Shown here: piece by piece, positions 1-7,411 of the stretch | Layout of the letters: each line of letters opens with the position of its first letter | Numbering within the stretch: position 1 is the stretch's first letter | From: Chlamydiota bacterium | GTDB lineage: Bacteria; Chlamydiota; Chlamydiia; Chlamydiales; Rhabdochlamydiaceae | NCBI GenBank assembly: GCA_013041585.1 | Contig: JABEVM010000015.1 | Span: 1-25,005, forward strand | Reading direction: 5' to 3' | DNA length: 25,005 nt | Made by a program: the position numbers and the translations under genes | Notes under the pieces: generated by a model | Database searches by the model: none | Told to the model about the DNA's origin: nothing | Seen by the model: only the letters and a program-made list of their open reading frames with translations

Positions 1-340
1 AGGGAGAGAGCCTTGTTTCAATATAACGGGCCGCAGCTGATGGATCTCCTGTAAAGATGTTCCCAAAATTCCCCTGCCTATCCATAACAAACCCTTTGTT
101 TGCCAGGTTGATCAGGGCCTCATAGATCGGGGCATCACCATGAGGATGCAGCTGCATCGTTTGCCCTACTATATTGGCAACTTTATGGAGCTTGTCATCG
201 TTTTGTCTCCACAAAATTTCTAAAATACGTCTTTGTACAGGTTTAAGTCCATCGACCACGTTTGGAATTGCCCTGTCAAGAATGACATAAGAGGCGTACC
301 TAATGAAATGATCCTTCATCTGATGTTTCAGGTCATCCAT
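1..340 (-). CDS. parC: Topoisomerase IV subunit A (GyrA/ParC-like), N-terminal part, cut by window edge
   Basis: This is the DNA breakage-reunion subunit of a type II topoisomerase. Only the first 113 codons lie in the window; the gene runs off the left edge. I translated it from the minus strand, starting at the ATG at 340-338. Visible family landmarks are the GLKPVQRRIL segment (residues 31-40), HPHGDAPIYE (65-74) and the active-site tyrosine at about residue 106 in AARYIETRLS. The start lies inside the end of parE (8-base overlap, 333-340), so the two subunits are probably translationally coupled. I call it parC rather than gyrA because a full gyrA with a gyrase-type tail lies elsewhere in the window. 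The decisive C-terminal region is not visible. Chlamydial genomes often label this gene gyrA_2. Confidence 0.88.
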   Translation of the reverse strand, partial: MDDLKHQMKDHFIRYASYVILDRAIPNVVDGLKPVQRRILEILWRQNDDKLHKVANIVGQTMQLHPHGDAPIYEALINLANKGFVMDRQGNFGNIFTGDPSAAARYIETRLSP

Positions 341-2141
341 CTTCAGCCACCAGGTTTTGCATTATAAAATTCTTTCTTTCAGGAGTGTTCTTGCCCATGT
401 AAAACTCAAGTGTGGGCTTAATGTCCGAGAGGTTTTGGATGAGCACGGGCAGCAAACGGATATCTTTTGCGATAAACTGTTTAAATTCGTCAGGAGAGAT
501 CTCTCCAAGTCCCTTGAATCTGGTAATTTCAATTCCTTTCTTGAGCTCTTTTGAAGCACGATCTTTTTCTTCTTCCGAATAGCAATAGATCGTCTTCTCC
601 TTATTCCTTACTTTAAATAAAGGAGTTTCTAAGATGTGGAGATGACCATTTAATACAAGCCCTTCAAAATAGGTCAAAAAGAAGGTGATAAGTAGATTGC
701 GTATGTGCATACCATCCACATCAGCATCGGTTGCCAAAATCACTTTATTGTAGCGAAGGTTTGCGAGGTCGTCTTCAATATTCAGCGCTGACATCAAGTT
801 GTACATCTCTTCATTTTTATAGAGCTGCTCAATTTTCATCCCGTGGACATTGAGTGGTTTACCGCGGAGAGAAAATACGGCTTGGGTAAGTGGATCTCTT
901 GTCATGACAATCGATGCGGAAGCCGAATCTCCTTCTGTGAGGAAAATCACGGAACTTGCTCCATGTATCGTTCCATCACCAAAATGGTATTTGCAGTCGC
1001 GTAGTTTTGGAATCTTGAAAGAGATCTTCTTTTGTTTTTCTTTCGCTTCCTTTTTAACAGCTGCTAATTCCTTTCTGAGCTTTTCGTTAAAGAGGATCCT
1101 CTCAACGATCTTTTTGCCCGTTTCTTCATTCTTGTATAAAAGATTTTGAACGGCCTCTTTAACTTCTTGTACGATCGGGCCCCTAATCTCATTATTGGAG
1201 AGCTTGTTCTTTGTTTGGGATTCAAAGACTGGATCTTTTACCTTAATGAGGATGGCTCCTATAATTCCTTCACGGACATCAATACCCTGAAAACTTTTCT
1301 TCGCGTACTCGTTCACACCCTTCAAAATCCCCTCTTTAAAAGCTGATAGATGTGTTCCCCCATCCTGAGTATATTGACCGTTGACAAAAGAGAAATAGGT
1401 CTCTCCATAGCTCGAAGAATGTAGAAGCGCAAACTCTAGATGTTTTCCTCTGTAGTGAAGAGGCTCATAGAGACGATCATCTTTCACTTCTTCGCTTAAA
1501 AGATCTAAAAGTCCATTTTCCGAATAGATCGACTCGCCATTGAAAACCAGGGTAAGCCCAATATTTAGATACGCATAGTGCCAAAGACGTTTTAAGATCA
1601 GATCTTTTTGAAAGGCAAATTTTTTAAAAATCTCGGTATCAGGAGTAAACTCAACAAAGGTTCCATCCTCTTCTTTTGTTTTCCCCTTCTTCTTATCTTG
1701 AAGGATACCTTTACTAAATCTAGCTTCAAAAAATTCCCCATCTCGCACGCTTCTTACGACGAACTGGGAAGAAAGAGCATTGACGGCCTTCATGCCCACA
1801 CCGTTAAGTCCCACAGAAAATTGGAAGACATCGTCATTATACTTGGCACCTGTATTGATCTGACTTACACACTCAATCACTTTGCCAAGCGGAATCCCGC
1901 GTCCGAAGTCTCGCACGGATACAGTAGAGGTCTTCTCATTAAGTCCAATGACTACTTGTTTCCCATGTCCCATGATGAATTCATCAACAGCGTTATCGAT
2001 CGCTTCTTTGAGCATCACATAAATACCGTCATCTGGATGTGAACCATCCCCCAAACGACCAATATACATCCCAGAGCGTAGCCGTATGTGGGCTAGCGCA
2101 TCTAAAGACAGAACTGTGCTTTCATCATATTTTTTAGCCAT
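333..2141 (-). CDS. parE: Topoisomerase IV subunit B (GyrB/ParE-like ATPase)
   Basis: This is the ATPase subunit of the second type II topoisomerase, which would decatenate or relax DNA together with the downstream ParC. The 602-residue protein has a GHKL ATPase domain with KEAIDNAVDEF (E46 as likely general base, N50 for Mg2+), the glycine-rich lid GLNGVGMKAV (111-120) and the QTK loop near 309-311. The TOPRIM domain has LTEGDSASAS (401-410, catalytic E403), then ATDADVDG, and the RFKGLGE motif near the C-terminus. It lacks the roughly 170-residue insertion present in the window's GyrB and is close to the usual ParE length (about 630). The start is the ATG at 2141; a weak GAG lies upstream. 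It overlaps parC by 8 bases. ParE and a short-type GyrB are hard to separate by eye; the presence of a separate gyrB favours ParE. Confidence 0.93.
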   Translation of the reverse strand: MAKKYDESTVLSLDALAHIRLRSGMYIGRLGDGSHPDDGIYVMLKEAIDNAVDEFIMGHGKQVVIGLNEKTSTVSVRDFGRGIPLGKVIECVSQINTGAKYNDDVFQFSVGLNGVGMKAVNALSSQFVVRSVRDGEFFEARFSKGILQDKKKGKTKEEDGTFVEFTPDTEIFKKFAFQKDLILKRLWHYAYLNIGLTLVFNGESIYSENGLLDLLSEEVKDDRLYEPLHYRGKHLEFALLHSSSYGETYFSFVNGQYTQDGGTHLSAFKEGILKGVNEYAKKSFQGIDVREGIIGAILIKVKDPVFESQTKNKLSNNEIRGPIVQEVKEAVQNLLYKNEETGKKIVERILFNEKLRKELAAVKKEAKEKQKKISFKIPKLRDCKYHFGDGTIHGASSVIFLTEGDSASASIVMTRDPLTQAVFSLRGKPLNVHGMKIEQLYKNEEMYNLMSALNIEDDLANLRYNKVILATDADVDGMHIRNLLITFFLTYFEGLVLNGHLHILETPLFKVRNKEKTIYCYSEEEKDRASKELKKGIEITRFKGLGEISPDEFKQFIAKDIRLLPVLIQNLSDIKPTLEFYMGKNTPERKNFIMQNLVAEDG

Positions 2142-2331
2142 AGATTAGCTCATATCATATTTCAGTTTTTTTGGCTCTCTTAGTTTCCAATGCTCAGAAT
2201 TTTACAAAATAATCGAAAAGGAAATTCCTATCATTAGCAAAACATGATGCTCGTCAAATTTTCTTTTCTTTTATCTAAAAAAAGCCAATGATTTTTTTAA
2301 AAAAACACCATTGCAATATTTTGAGGATACA
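2142..2331. promoter_or_regulatory. Divergent intergenic region with T7/A7-centred imperfect dyad
   Basis: This 190-base AT-rich spacer separates the divergently read parE and the exported glycosyltransferase-like gene, so it should hold promoters for both. I could not pick a convincing -35/-10 pair. An imperfect inverted repeat is visible at 2286-2313: CAATG, a spacer base, seven T, seven A, then CAC and CATTG. It ends just before the ribosome binding site of the plus-strand gene and could act as an operator or a leader hairpin. Confidence 0.35.
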
Positions 2332-3339
2332 ATGACAACGGCTAGAAAAGCATTCAAATGCTTAATACTCTTTCTTACTTTCTGCATTTCTTTCTCCGTT
2401 TTTTCTTATGAAGGAGAAGAAGAAGTAGAAAGGGTGTTTTCAAAAATCAAAGATTTACGTAGTCCAACTCTTGAAGAATATAAGCAAATCCAAGAATTTT
2501 TACGTTATGGAAAGAGAGAGTATTTAGCTCCTTTCTACTTACCAATAAAAGGCGAGAATAAGACTGGGATTGGCCGTGCACGGAGAGTTATTCAGCTTGT
2601 TAGTGACCAGGACGAAATGCCGGTTTTTGAGATAAATAGGCTAGTCGCAAATAAGCAAAATAAAAACTGCATTCTACTATATAGCTCTTATGATCCTATG
2701 TATGCTAAAAGAATAGATGTACTTCGGACTGAACTGCGTCAAAAGGGTTTTCAAGGGGATATTCTTATAAGGAAAGGCGGGTATCCTTACATGAACAAAG
2801 AAGGAATCAAGCTTTGCCACATACCCTATTCATGGAAAGTAGCTTTTTTTAAGGAAGCTATTGAATTGGGATATAAGAATATTTTATGGATAGACCTATC
2901 TTTGTACCCTCTAAAAAACCTGCAAGAGATCTTTACTCTTCTTGAGCAAAAAGGACATCTTTGTCTTTCAGGGGGAGTGAATCTAGATTTTGGTTACAAG
3001 TATGGGCACCATCTGGATGGAGCCATACATTCTCTTAAAATATCCAATGCCCATTTAGCTCAAATTCCACATATAACTACAACTATAGTTGGTTTTAATG
3101 CAGACAACCCGAAAAGTATGAAAGTTATTTCAGAGTGGTTTGAAGAAACAAAAAGAGTTGAACCATGCATGACTTTGTACCCGGAAGAGCTAGCTTTGTC
3201 TGTAGTTGCTTGGCGAAACGGGCTTACCCCACTTATGAAACATGGACTGATAGTATGTGTAAAGGAAAATTATCATCAAAGAAGACATTACCCATTATGG
3301 AACTTTTTACAAGATCTTCAATTTAAATTTAATCAATAG
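2332..3339 (+). CDS. Exported protein resembling a GT-A glycosyltransferase, function unknown
   Basis: The 335-residue protein starts with a good Sec signal peptide: basic MTTARKAFK, a hydrophobic stretch (10-24) and a plausible cleavage site after VFS (about residue 25). The ATG at 2332 is chosen because GAGG lies 7 bases upstream; an in-frame TTG at 2311 has no such support. The mature part has NKNCILLYSSYDP (109-122) and then PYSWKVAFFKEAIELGYKNI followed by LWIDLSLYPL. This order resembles nucleotide-diphospho-sugar transferase-like proteins, in which a D-x-D-type motif follows such a strand. Here D188 is followed by Leu-Ser, not D-x-D, so metal and sugar-nucleotide binding are uncertain. 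It stands alone, divergent from parE and upstream of the F-box duplication. An exported protein of this fold could act on the envelope or on the host; that is inference. Confidence 0.55.
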   Translation: MTTARKAFKCLILFLTFCISFSVFSYEGEEEVERVFSKIKDLRSPTLEEYKQIQEFLRYGKREYLAPFYLPIKGENKTGIGRARRVIQLVSDQDEMPVFEINRLVANKQNKNCILLYSSYDPMYAKRIDVLRTELRQKGFQGDILIRKGGYPYMNKEGIKLCHIPYSWKVAFFKEAIELGYKNILWIDLSLYPLKNLQEIFTLLEQKGHLCLSGGVNLDFGYKYGHHLDGAIHSLKISNAHLAQIPHITTTIVGFNADNPKSMKVISEWFEETKRVEPCMTLYPEELALSVVAWRNGLTPLMKHGLIVCVKENYHQRRHYPLWNFLQDLQFKFNQ

Positions 3340-3429
3340 GTTCGTGATATTTGCCTAACTGCTATAGGATTAAATAAACGAGATAGTTTTGAAACCGTAA
3401 TATTAGACTTATCTTCAAGAGGCAAAGTT

Positions 3430-3519
3430 ACCTAACCGCAAGAAGAAATTCTCTAGCACAGTACGAAGTTTGATATTGTGCTGGAGAGAAACTTTTGCCT
3501 CCCCTACCCACTGGATCAT
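3430..3519 (-). pseudogene. Relic of holB 3' end, copy 1
   Basis: Read on the minus strand, this stretch translates as MIQWVGEAKVSLQHNIKL and continues RTVLENFFLRLGN. It parallels the last 33 residues of intact HolB (MIEWVGEAKVSLQHNIKL...LRLGSFK). It lacks everything upstream of that tail, and its last residues and stop are altered. There is no gene around it, so it is a dead fragment carried along by duplication. Similarity beyond 3519 fades within a few codons. Confidence 0.88.
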
Positions 3520-3565
3520 TTCCTTTTCCTTCTTCTGGGGATGGAAAAAGACTCATCTATTTTCG

Positions 3566-3590
3566 GATAAAATGATTTTTTTCATTTATC
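3566..3590. promoter_or_regulatory. Conserved T-loop hairpin upstream of F-box gene 1
   Basis: GATAAAATGA, six T, then TCATTTATC can fold into a 9-bp stem with one bulged A. The same element is at 5851-5876 in front of the second F-box gene. It lies about 25 bases upstream of the candidate -35 box. It may be an operator or merely AT-rich sequence preserved by recent duplication. Confidence 0.35.
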
Positions 3591-3615
3591 ACCTTGCTTA
3601 TTTCGATTTAATTAA

Positions 3616-3643
3616 TTGCGTTTTATTTCTATTTACTTAGATT
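3616..3643 (+). promoter_or_regulatory. Candidate promoter of F-box gene 1
   Basis: TTGCGT (3616-3621) and TAGATT (3638-3643) are separated by 16 bases and match the sigma-70 type hexamers at 3/6 and 4/6 positions. They lie 47 bases before the start codon. The same pair is conserved at 5902-5929. This is a weak match in AT-rich DNA. Confidence 0.3.
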
Positions 3644-3690
3644 AAAGTTAGTGTTTTGCAAATTTGTTAATGTAATTTTTGGGGAGGATC

Positions 3691-5661
3691 ATGAGTACAA
3701 CGCACGGACCTACAGAAGGACCTCAAGGGATACCCCCACATACCGTACAAACAGGGAAAGAAACAGTCAAATATGACCCTTCGCAAAAACTAACTTTTGA
3801 TGTTTTTTCTAGGATCATTTCCTATTTAACGCCTAAAGAGGCGGGAGCAGCAAGATTAGTAAGCAGAGCTTGGAACAACTGGACTACAATCGCATTAAGA
3901 AGTGAACGATTAATTGATGTAAATAAATTCCTCACTACAATCACAGCAAACCTAAAAGAATATCCGCAAGTAGTCCAAAAATGCCTGTCTTTTCTAAAGC
4001 CTACCGATGTGTTAAAGACCCTTACTTTACTGAGTTTAAAAGCAGACTTTTTGAGTCTGCGAGATTTTTTGGTTAAAACTCTCTCATCTCTTCCTAAGGA
4101 AGCTATAAAAGCTTTGCAAGCAGCGCTTATTGAGACTAAGAAACCTCTTCATTTGGAACATATCCCAGAGCTTGCAGAGATATATCAGGAACTTGCTGAA
4201 GTAAATGAAATGAGTAAAGGGAATGAGAAATCTGAAAGGCTTAAGAAAATTGTAGGAAAATTAGTGAGCTTGGGGGAATTTACTAAAGCTTTAGAAATCG
4301 CAAAGGCAATACCGGATGAATATGAGGATGAAAAATTTGCCGTTTTCGAAGAGCTAGTTCGCAAATTACCCATGGTTTCTGATATAGATGTAGCTTTAGA
4401 AATTGCAAAGGCAACACCGGATAAATCTTGGAGAGGGCTTACCAAATATAACGCTTTCGAAGAGTTAGAGCGCAATTTAGCGCGGGTATCTGATTTAGAT
4501 AAAGTTTTAAGAATCGCAAAGGAAATACCGGATAAATATGATTTTGTCAGTAGGGTCGCTTTCAAAAAGATAGCTGACGAATTAAAACTGGTTTCTAGCA
4601 TAGATGATGCTCTAAGAATCGCAAAGGAAATACCGGATAAATATGATTTTGCCAGAAGTATCGCTTTCAAAGAGATAACTGACAAATTAACGTGGGTTTC
4701 TGACATAAATAAAGCTCTAAGAATCGCAAAGGAAATACCAAGTAAATATGATTTTGTCAGAAGTGCCGCTTTCAAAGAGATAGCTCGCAAATTAGAGCAG
4801 GTTCCCGACATAGATGAAGCTCTAAGAATCGCAAAGGAAATACCAGAAGAATATATGAGCACCGCTTTCAAAGAGATAGCTCGCAAATTAGAGCAGGTTC
4901 CCGACATAGATGAAGCTTTAAGAATCGCAAAGGAAATACCGGATAAATATAATTCTGATTCTGCCAGAGATGCCGCTTTCGAAATAATAGCTCGCAAATT
5001 AGAGCAGGTCCCCGATATAGATAAAGCTCTAAGAATCGCAAAGGAAATACCAAATAAATATAATGTTGCCAGACGTACCGCTTTCGAAATGATAGCTCGC
5101 AAATTAGAGCAGGTCCCCGACATAGATAAAGCTTTAGAAATCGCTAAGGAAATACCAAGTAAATATGATTTTGCAGGAGATATCGCTTTCGAAATGATAG
5201 CTGACAAATTAGCGCGAGTTTCTGACATAGATAAAGTTCTAAGGATCGCAAAGGAAATACCGGATAAATATGATTTTGCCAGACGTACCACTTTCGAAAT
5301 GATAGCTGACAAATTAACGTGGGTTTCTGACATAGATAAAGCTCTAAGAATCGCAAAGGAAATACCGGATAAATATGATCATGCAAGATATATCGCTTTC
5401 TTTAGGATAGCCAACAGATTAAAGGATGTTCCTGACATAAGTAAAGCTTTAGAAATCGCAAGGACAATACAAGAATATATACCTACTATAAAAGATGCCG
5501 ATCGAATTGCCTCTTTGAATAAAGCCGTTATGGAAGCTTTCCGGCAAATTGCTAGGAAAATAGAGTGGATTCCGGACAAAAATGAAGCCTTAAGACTTGC
5601 TGAATTGATAGGAGATGAAGAAATAAAAGCAGCTACAATTAAGGCAATTAAGAATCGGTAA
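3691..5661 (+). CDS. F-box protein with about 12.5 tandem helical repeats (candidate host-directed effector)
   Basis: The 656-residue protein begins at the ATG at 3691, behind the ribosome site GGGGAGG; an in-frame TTG at 3679 lies within that site and is rejected. A Thr/Pro/Gly-rich leader (1-28) could be a type III secretion signal (inference). An F-box-like motif follows at about 33-72, with KLTFDVFSRIISYLTPKEAG and ARLVSRAWNNW. After a helical linker, residues 199-655 form an array of about 35-residue repeats with the core ALRIAKEIPDKYDFAR..AF..IA.KL..V.DID, probably an alpha-solenoid of TPR/HEAT type. F-boxes are eukaryotic Skp1-binding modules; in intracellular bacteria such proteins are delivered to recruit host SCF ubiquitin ligases, with the repeats choosing the target. 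That role is inference here. A near-identical N-terminal half occurs in the next gene. Confidence 0.8.
   Translation: MSTTHGPTEGPQGIPPHTVQTGKETVKYDPSQKLTFDVFSRIISYLTPKEAGAARLVSRAWNNWTTIALRSERLIDVNKFLTTITANLKEYPQVVQKCLSFLKPTDVLKTLTLLSLKADFLSLRDFLVKTLSSLPKEAIKALQAALIETKKPLHLEHIPELAEIYQELAEVNEMSKGNEKSERLKKIVGKLVSLGEFTKALEIAKAIPDEYEDEKFAVFEELVRKLPMVSDIDVALEIAKATPDKSWRGLTKYNAFEELERNLARVSDLDKVLRIAKEIPDKYDFVSRVAFKKIADELKLVSSIDDALRIAKEIPDKYDFARSIAFKEITDKLTWVSDINKALRIAKEIPSKYDFVRSAAFKEIARKLEQVPDIDEALRIAKEIPEEYMSTAFKEIARKLEQVPDIDEALRIAKEIPDKYNSDSARDAAFEIIARKLEQVPDIDKALRIAKEIPNKYNVARRTAFEMIARKLEQVPDIDKALEIAKEIPSKYDFAGDIAFEMIADKLARVSDIDKVLRIAKEIPDKYDFARRTTFEMIADKLTWVSDIDKALRIAKEIPDKYDHARYIAFFRIANRLKDVPDISKALEIARTIQEYIPTIKDADRIASLNKAVMEAFRQIARKIEWIPDKNEALRLAELIGDEEIKAATIKAIKNR
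4285..5658 (+). repeat. Coding tandem array, period about 105 bp, about 12.5 copies
   Basis: The array spans codons 199-655 of F-box gene 1. Units start with K/E/D-A-L-R/E-I-A-K-E-I-P and end with V-x-D-I-D. Most are 35 residues; unit 6 is shorter (EEYMST) and units 2, 7 and 12 carry insertions. Central units are nearly identical at DNA level (GCAAAGGAAATACC recurs), which suggests recent expansion. There are no unique spacers, so this is not a CRISPR array. Confidence 0.93.
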
Positions 5662-5702
5662 ATTTTTTTATGCAAATAGCTTTATAAATACGATAGACAA
5701 AT

Positions 5703-5804
5703 CTATTTGAAACTACCTAAGCGTAAGAAAAAATTTTCGAGCACGGGACGAAGTTTGATATTGTGCTGGAGAGAAACTTTTGCCCTTCCTACCCACTGAA
5801 TCAT
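5703..5804 (-). pseudogene. Relic of holB 3' end, copy 2
   Basis: The minus strand reads MIQWVGRAKVSLQHNIKL, then RPVLENFFLRLGSFK and the same TAG stop as intact holB at 7412. It matches the last 33 residues of HolB with a few substitutions. The rest of the gene is missing; the sequence beyond 5804 continues into the leader shared with copy 1. It lies directly after F-box gene 1, just as intact holB lies directly after F-box gene 2. Confidence 0.92.
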
Positions 5805-5850
5805 TTTCTTTTCCTTCTTCTGGAGAGGGGAAAAGACTCATCTATTTTCG

Positions 5851-5876
5851 GATAAAATGATTTTTTTTCATTTATC
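5851..5876. promoter_or_regulatory. Conserved T-loop hairpin upstream of F-box gene 2
   Basis: GATAAAATGA, seven T, TCATTTATC: the same stem as at 3566-3590 with one extra T in the loop. Both arms are unchanged while the loop length varies. Confidence 0.35.
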
Positions 5877-5901
5877 ACCTTGCTTATTTCGATTTAATTA
5901 A

Positions 5902-5929
5902 TTGCGTTTTATTTCTATTTACTTAGATT
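5902..5929 (+). promoter_or_regulatory. Candidate promoter of F-box gene 2
   Basis: TTGCGT (5902-5907) and TAGATT (5924-5929) with 16-base spacing, identical to the pair before F-box gene 1 and 47 bases before the ATG at 5977. Both hexamers match the consensus weakly. Confidence 0.3.
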
Positions 5930-5976
5930 AAAGTTAGTATTTTACAAATTTCTTAATGTAATTTTTTGAGAGGATC

Positions 5977-7371
5977 ATGAGCAAAACGCGCGGACCTACA
6001 GAAGGTCCTCAAGGGATAACCCCACATACCGCACAAACGGGAAAAGAGGCGGTCAAATATGACCCTTCGCAAAAACTAACTTTTGATGTTTTTTCTAGGA
6101 TCATTTCCTATTTAACGCCTAAAGAGGCGGGAGCCGCAAGATTAGTAAGCAGAGCTTGGAACAACTGGACTACAAGCGTGCTAAGAAGTGAACGATTAGT
6201 TGATGTGAATAAATTCCTCACTACAATCACCGTAAATCTAAAAGAGTACCCGCAAGTAGTCCAAAAATGCTTGTCTTTTCTAAAGCCTACCGATGTGTTA
6301 AAGACCCTTACTTTACTTAGTCTGAAAGAAGACTTTTTGAGCTTACAGGATTATTTAGTCAAGACTCTTTCCTCGCTTCCTAAAGAAGCATTAAAAGCAT
6401 TACAACAAGCGCTTGTTGAGACTAAGAAACCTCTTCATTTGGAACATATCCCCGAGCTTGCAGAGATATATCAGGAACTTGCTGAAGTAAAAAAAATGGA
6501 TGCAGGGGAAGAGAAATCTCGAAGGCTCAAAGAAATTGCAGGAGAATTAGTGAGCTTTGGATTTACTAAAGCTTTTGAAATCGTAAAGGCAATACCCGAT
6601 GAATATGAGGATGAAAAATTTATCCTTTTCGAAAAGCTAGCTTACGAACTATACCGGATTCCCGACATAAATGAAGCTCTAAAAATCGCAAGGGCAATAC
6701 CAAATGAATATACTTCTGCCAGAAGTATCGCTTTCCAAGAGATTGCAAGAGGCTTAGTGTACTTGGGATTTACTAAAGCTTTAGAAATCGCAAAGGCAAT
6801 ACCAGATGAATATGAGGATGAAAAATTTACCGTTTTCGAAAAGCTAGCTTACGAAGTAAGCCATGTTTCTGATGTAGACAAAGCTTTAAAAATCGCAATG
6901 TCAATACCAGATGAATATACTTCTGCCAGAAGTATTGCTTTTCAAAAGATAGCTTACAAAGTAGCCGATGTTTCTGGTGTAGACAAAGCTCTAAAAATCG
7001 CAATGTCAATACCAGATGAATATACTTCTGCCAGAAGTATCGCTTTCTCAAGGACAGTTCTCAAATTGCCACTGTTTGACATAGATAAAGTTCTAAAAAT
7101 TATAGAGCAAATCCCGAATGAATATACTTCTATCAGAGAGATTGCTTTCAATTTGTTAGTTAAAAGTTTAGAGCGGGCTACCGATATAGATAAAGCTCTA
7201 AGAATCGCAAAGGAAATCCCGGTGGATTATAGACCCACTGAGCAGACTTTCAATATAATTGCTAAGAAAATAGAACGGATTCCGGACAAAAATGAAGCCT
7301 TAAGACTAGCTGAATTGATAGGAAATGAAAAAATAAAAGCAGCTACAATTAAGGCAATTAAGAGTCGGTAA
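5977..7371 (+). CDS. F-box protein with about 7.5 tandem helical repeats (paralogue of the preceding gene)
   Basis: The 464-residue protein has the same plan as its upstream neighbour: a Pro/Thr/Gly-rich leader (1-28), an F-box-like motif at about 33-72 (KLTFDVFSRIISYLTPKE, then ARLVSRAWNNW), a helical linker, and repeats from residue 198 to the end. Its repeats have a different flavour (KALKIAMSIPDEYTSARSIAF) from those of the first gene (KEIPDKYDFAR). The first and third units are nearly the same (IPDEYEDEKF) and look like an internal copy. The last one and a half units (ERIPDKNEALRLAELIG) are shared between the proteins. The start is the ATG at 5977 with GAGAGG just upstream. It converges with holB, whose stop lies 40 bases on. 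Function as an effector that recruits host ubiquitin ligase is inferred from the domain alone. Confidence 0.8.
   Translation: MSKTRGPTEGPQGITPHTAQTGKEAVKYDPSQKLTFDVFSRIISYLTPKEAGAARLVSRAWNNWTTSVLRSERLVDVNKFLTTITVNLKEYPQVVQKCLSFLKPTDVLKTLTLLSLKEDFLSLQDYLVKTLSSLPKEALKALQQALVETKKPLHLEHIPELAEIYQELAEVKKMDAGEEKSRRLKEIAGELVSFGFTKAFEIVKAIPDEYEDEKFILFEKLAYELYRIPDINEALKIARAIPNEYTSARSIAFQEIARGLVYLGFTKALEIAKAIPDEYEDEKFTVFEKLAYEVSHVSDVDKALKIAMSIPDEYTSARSIAFQKIAYKVADVSGVDKALKIAMSIPDEYTSARSIAFSRTVLKLPLFDIDKVLKIIEQIPNEYTSIREIAFNLLVKSLERATDIDKALRIAKEIPVDYRPTEQTFNIIAKKIERIPDKNEALRLAELIGNEKIKAATIKAIKSR
6568..7368 (+). repeat. Coding tandem array, period about 105 bp, about 7.5 copies
   Basis: The array covers codons 198-464 of F-box gene 2. 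Units of about 34-37 residues follow the pattern K-A-L-K-I-A-x-x-I-P-(D/N)-E-Y. Units 4 and 5 are almost identical at protein and DNA level. Confidence 0.9.
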
Positions 7372-7411
7372 ATTTTTTTTATAAATGGCTTTAGACATAC
7401 GATAGACAAAT

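Larger units (their letters stand above)
3430..4284 (+). repeat. Tandem duplication block, copy 1 (holB relic + leader + F-box region)
   Basis: This 855-base block matches 5715-6567 (853 bases) almost throughout when the two are compared by eye. It includes the holB 3' relic, the noncoding leader, the start codon context and the first 198 codons of the F-box gene. The distance from the relic to the ATG differs by one base (a T-run), and the coding part differs by one codon. Similarity continues in the repeat arrays but with a different copy number. Confidence 0.9.
5715..6567 (+). repeat. Tandem duplication block, copy 2
   Basis: This is the second copy of the block at 3430-4284: holB relic, hairpin, candidate promoter, ribosome site and the first 197 codons of F-box gene 2. 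It differs by scattered substitutions and two small indels. Confidence 0.9.

Noticed and set aside
4185..5333. Long open frame on the minus strand opposite the first F-box gene (382 codons)
   Set aside because: It is the antisense of the 105-bp repeat: one chance-open stretch of about 35 codons is copied in every unit. The plus frame has the F-box, ribosome site and conserved paralogue; the antisense has none.
4285..5658. CRISPR-like periodic repeat
   Set aside because: The period is about 105 bp with no unique spacers, the repeats are in frame with a long protein, and no cas genes are nearby.
5662..5702. Possible terminator after F-box gene 1 (T-run and small ATAGA/TCTAT stem)
   Set aside because: The stem is only 5 bp and the T-run precedes it, so it does not fit a rho-independent terminator.
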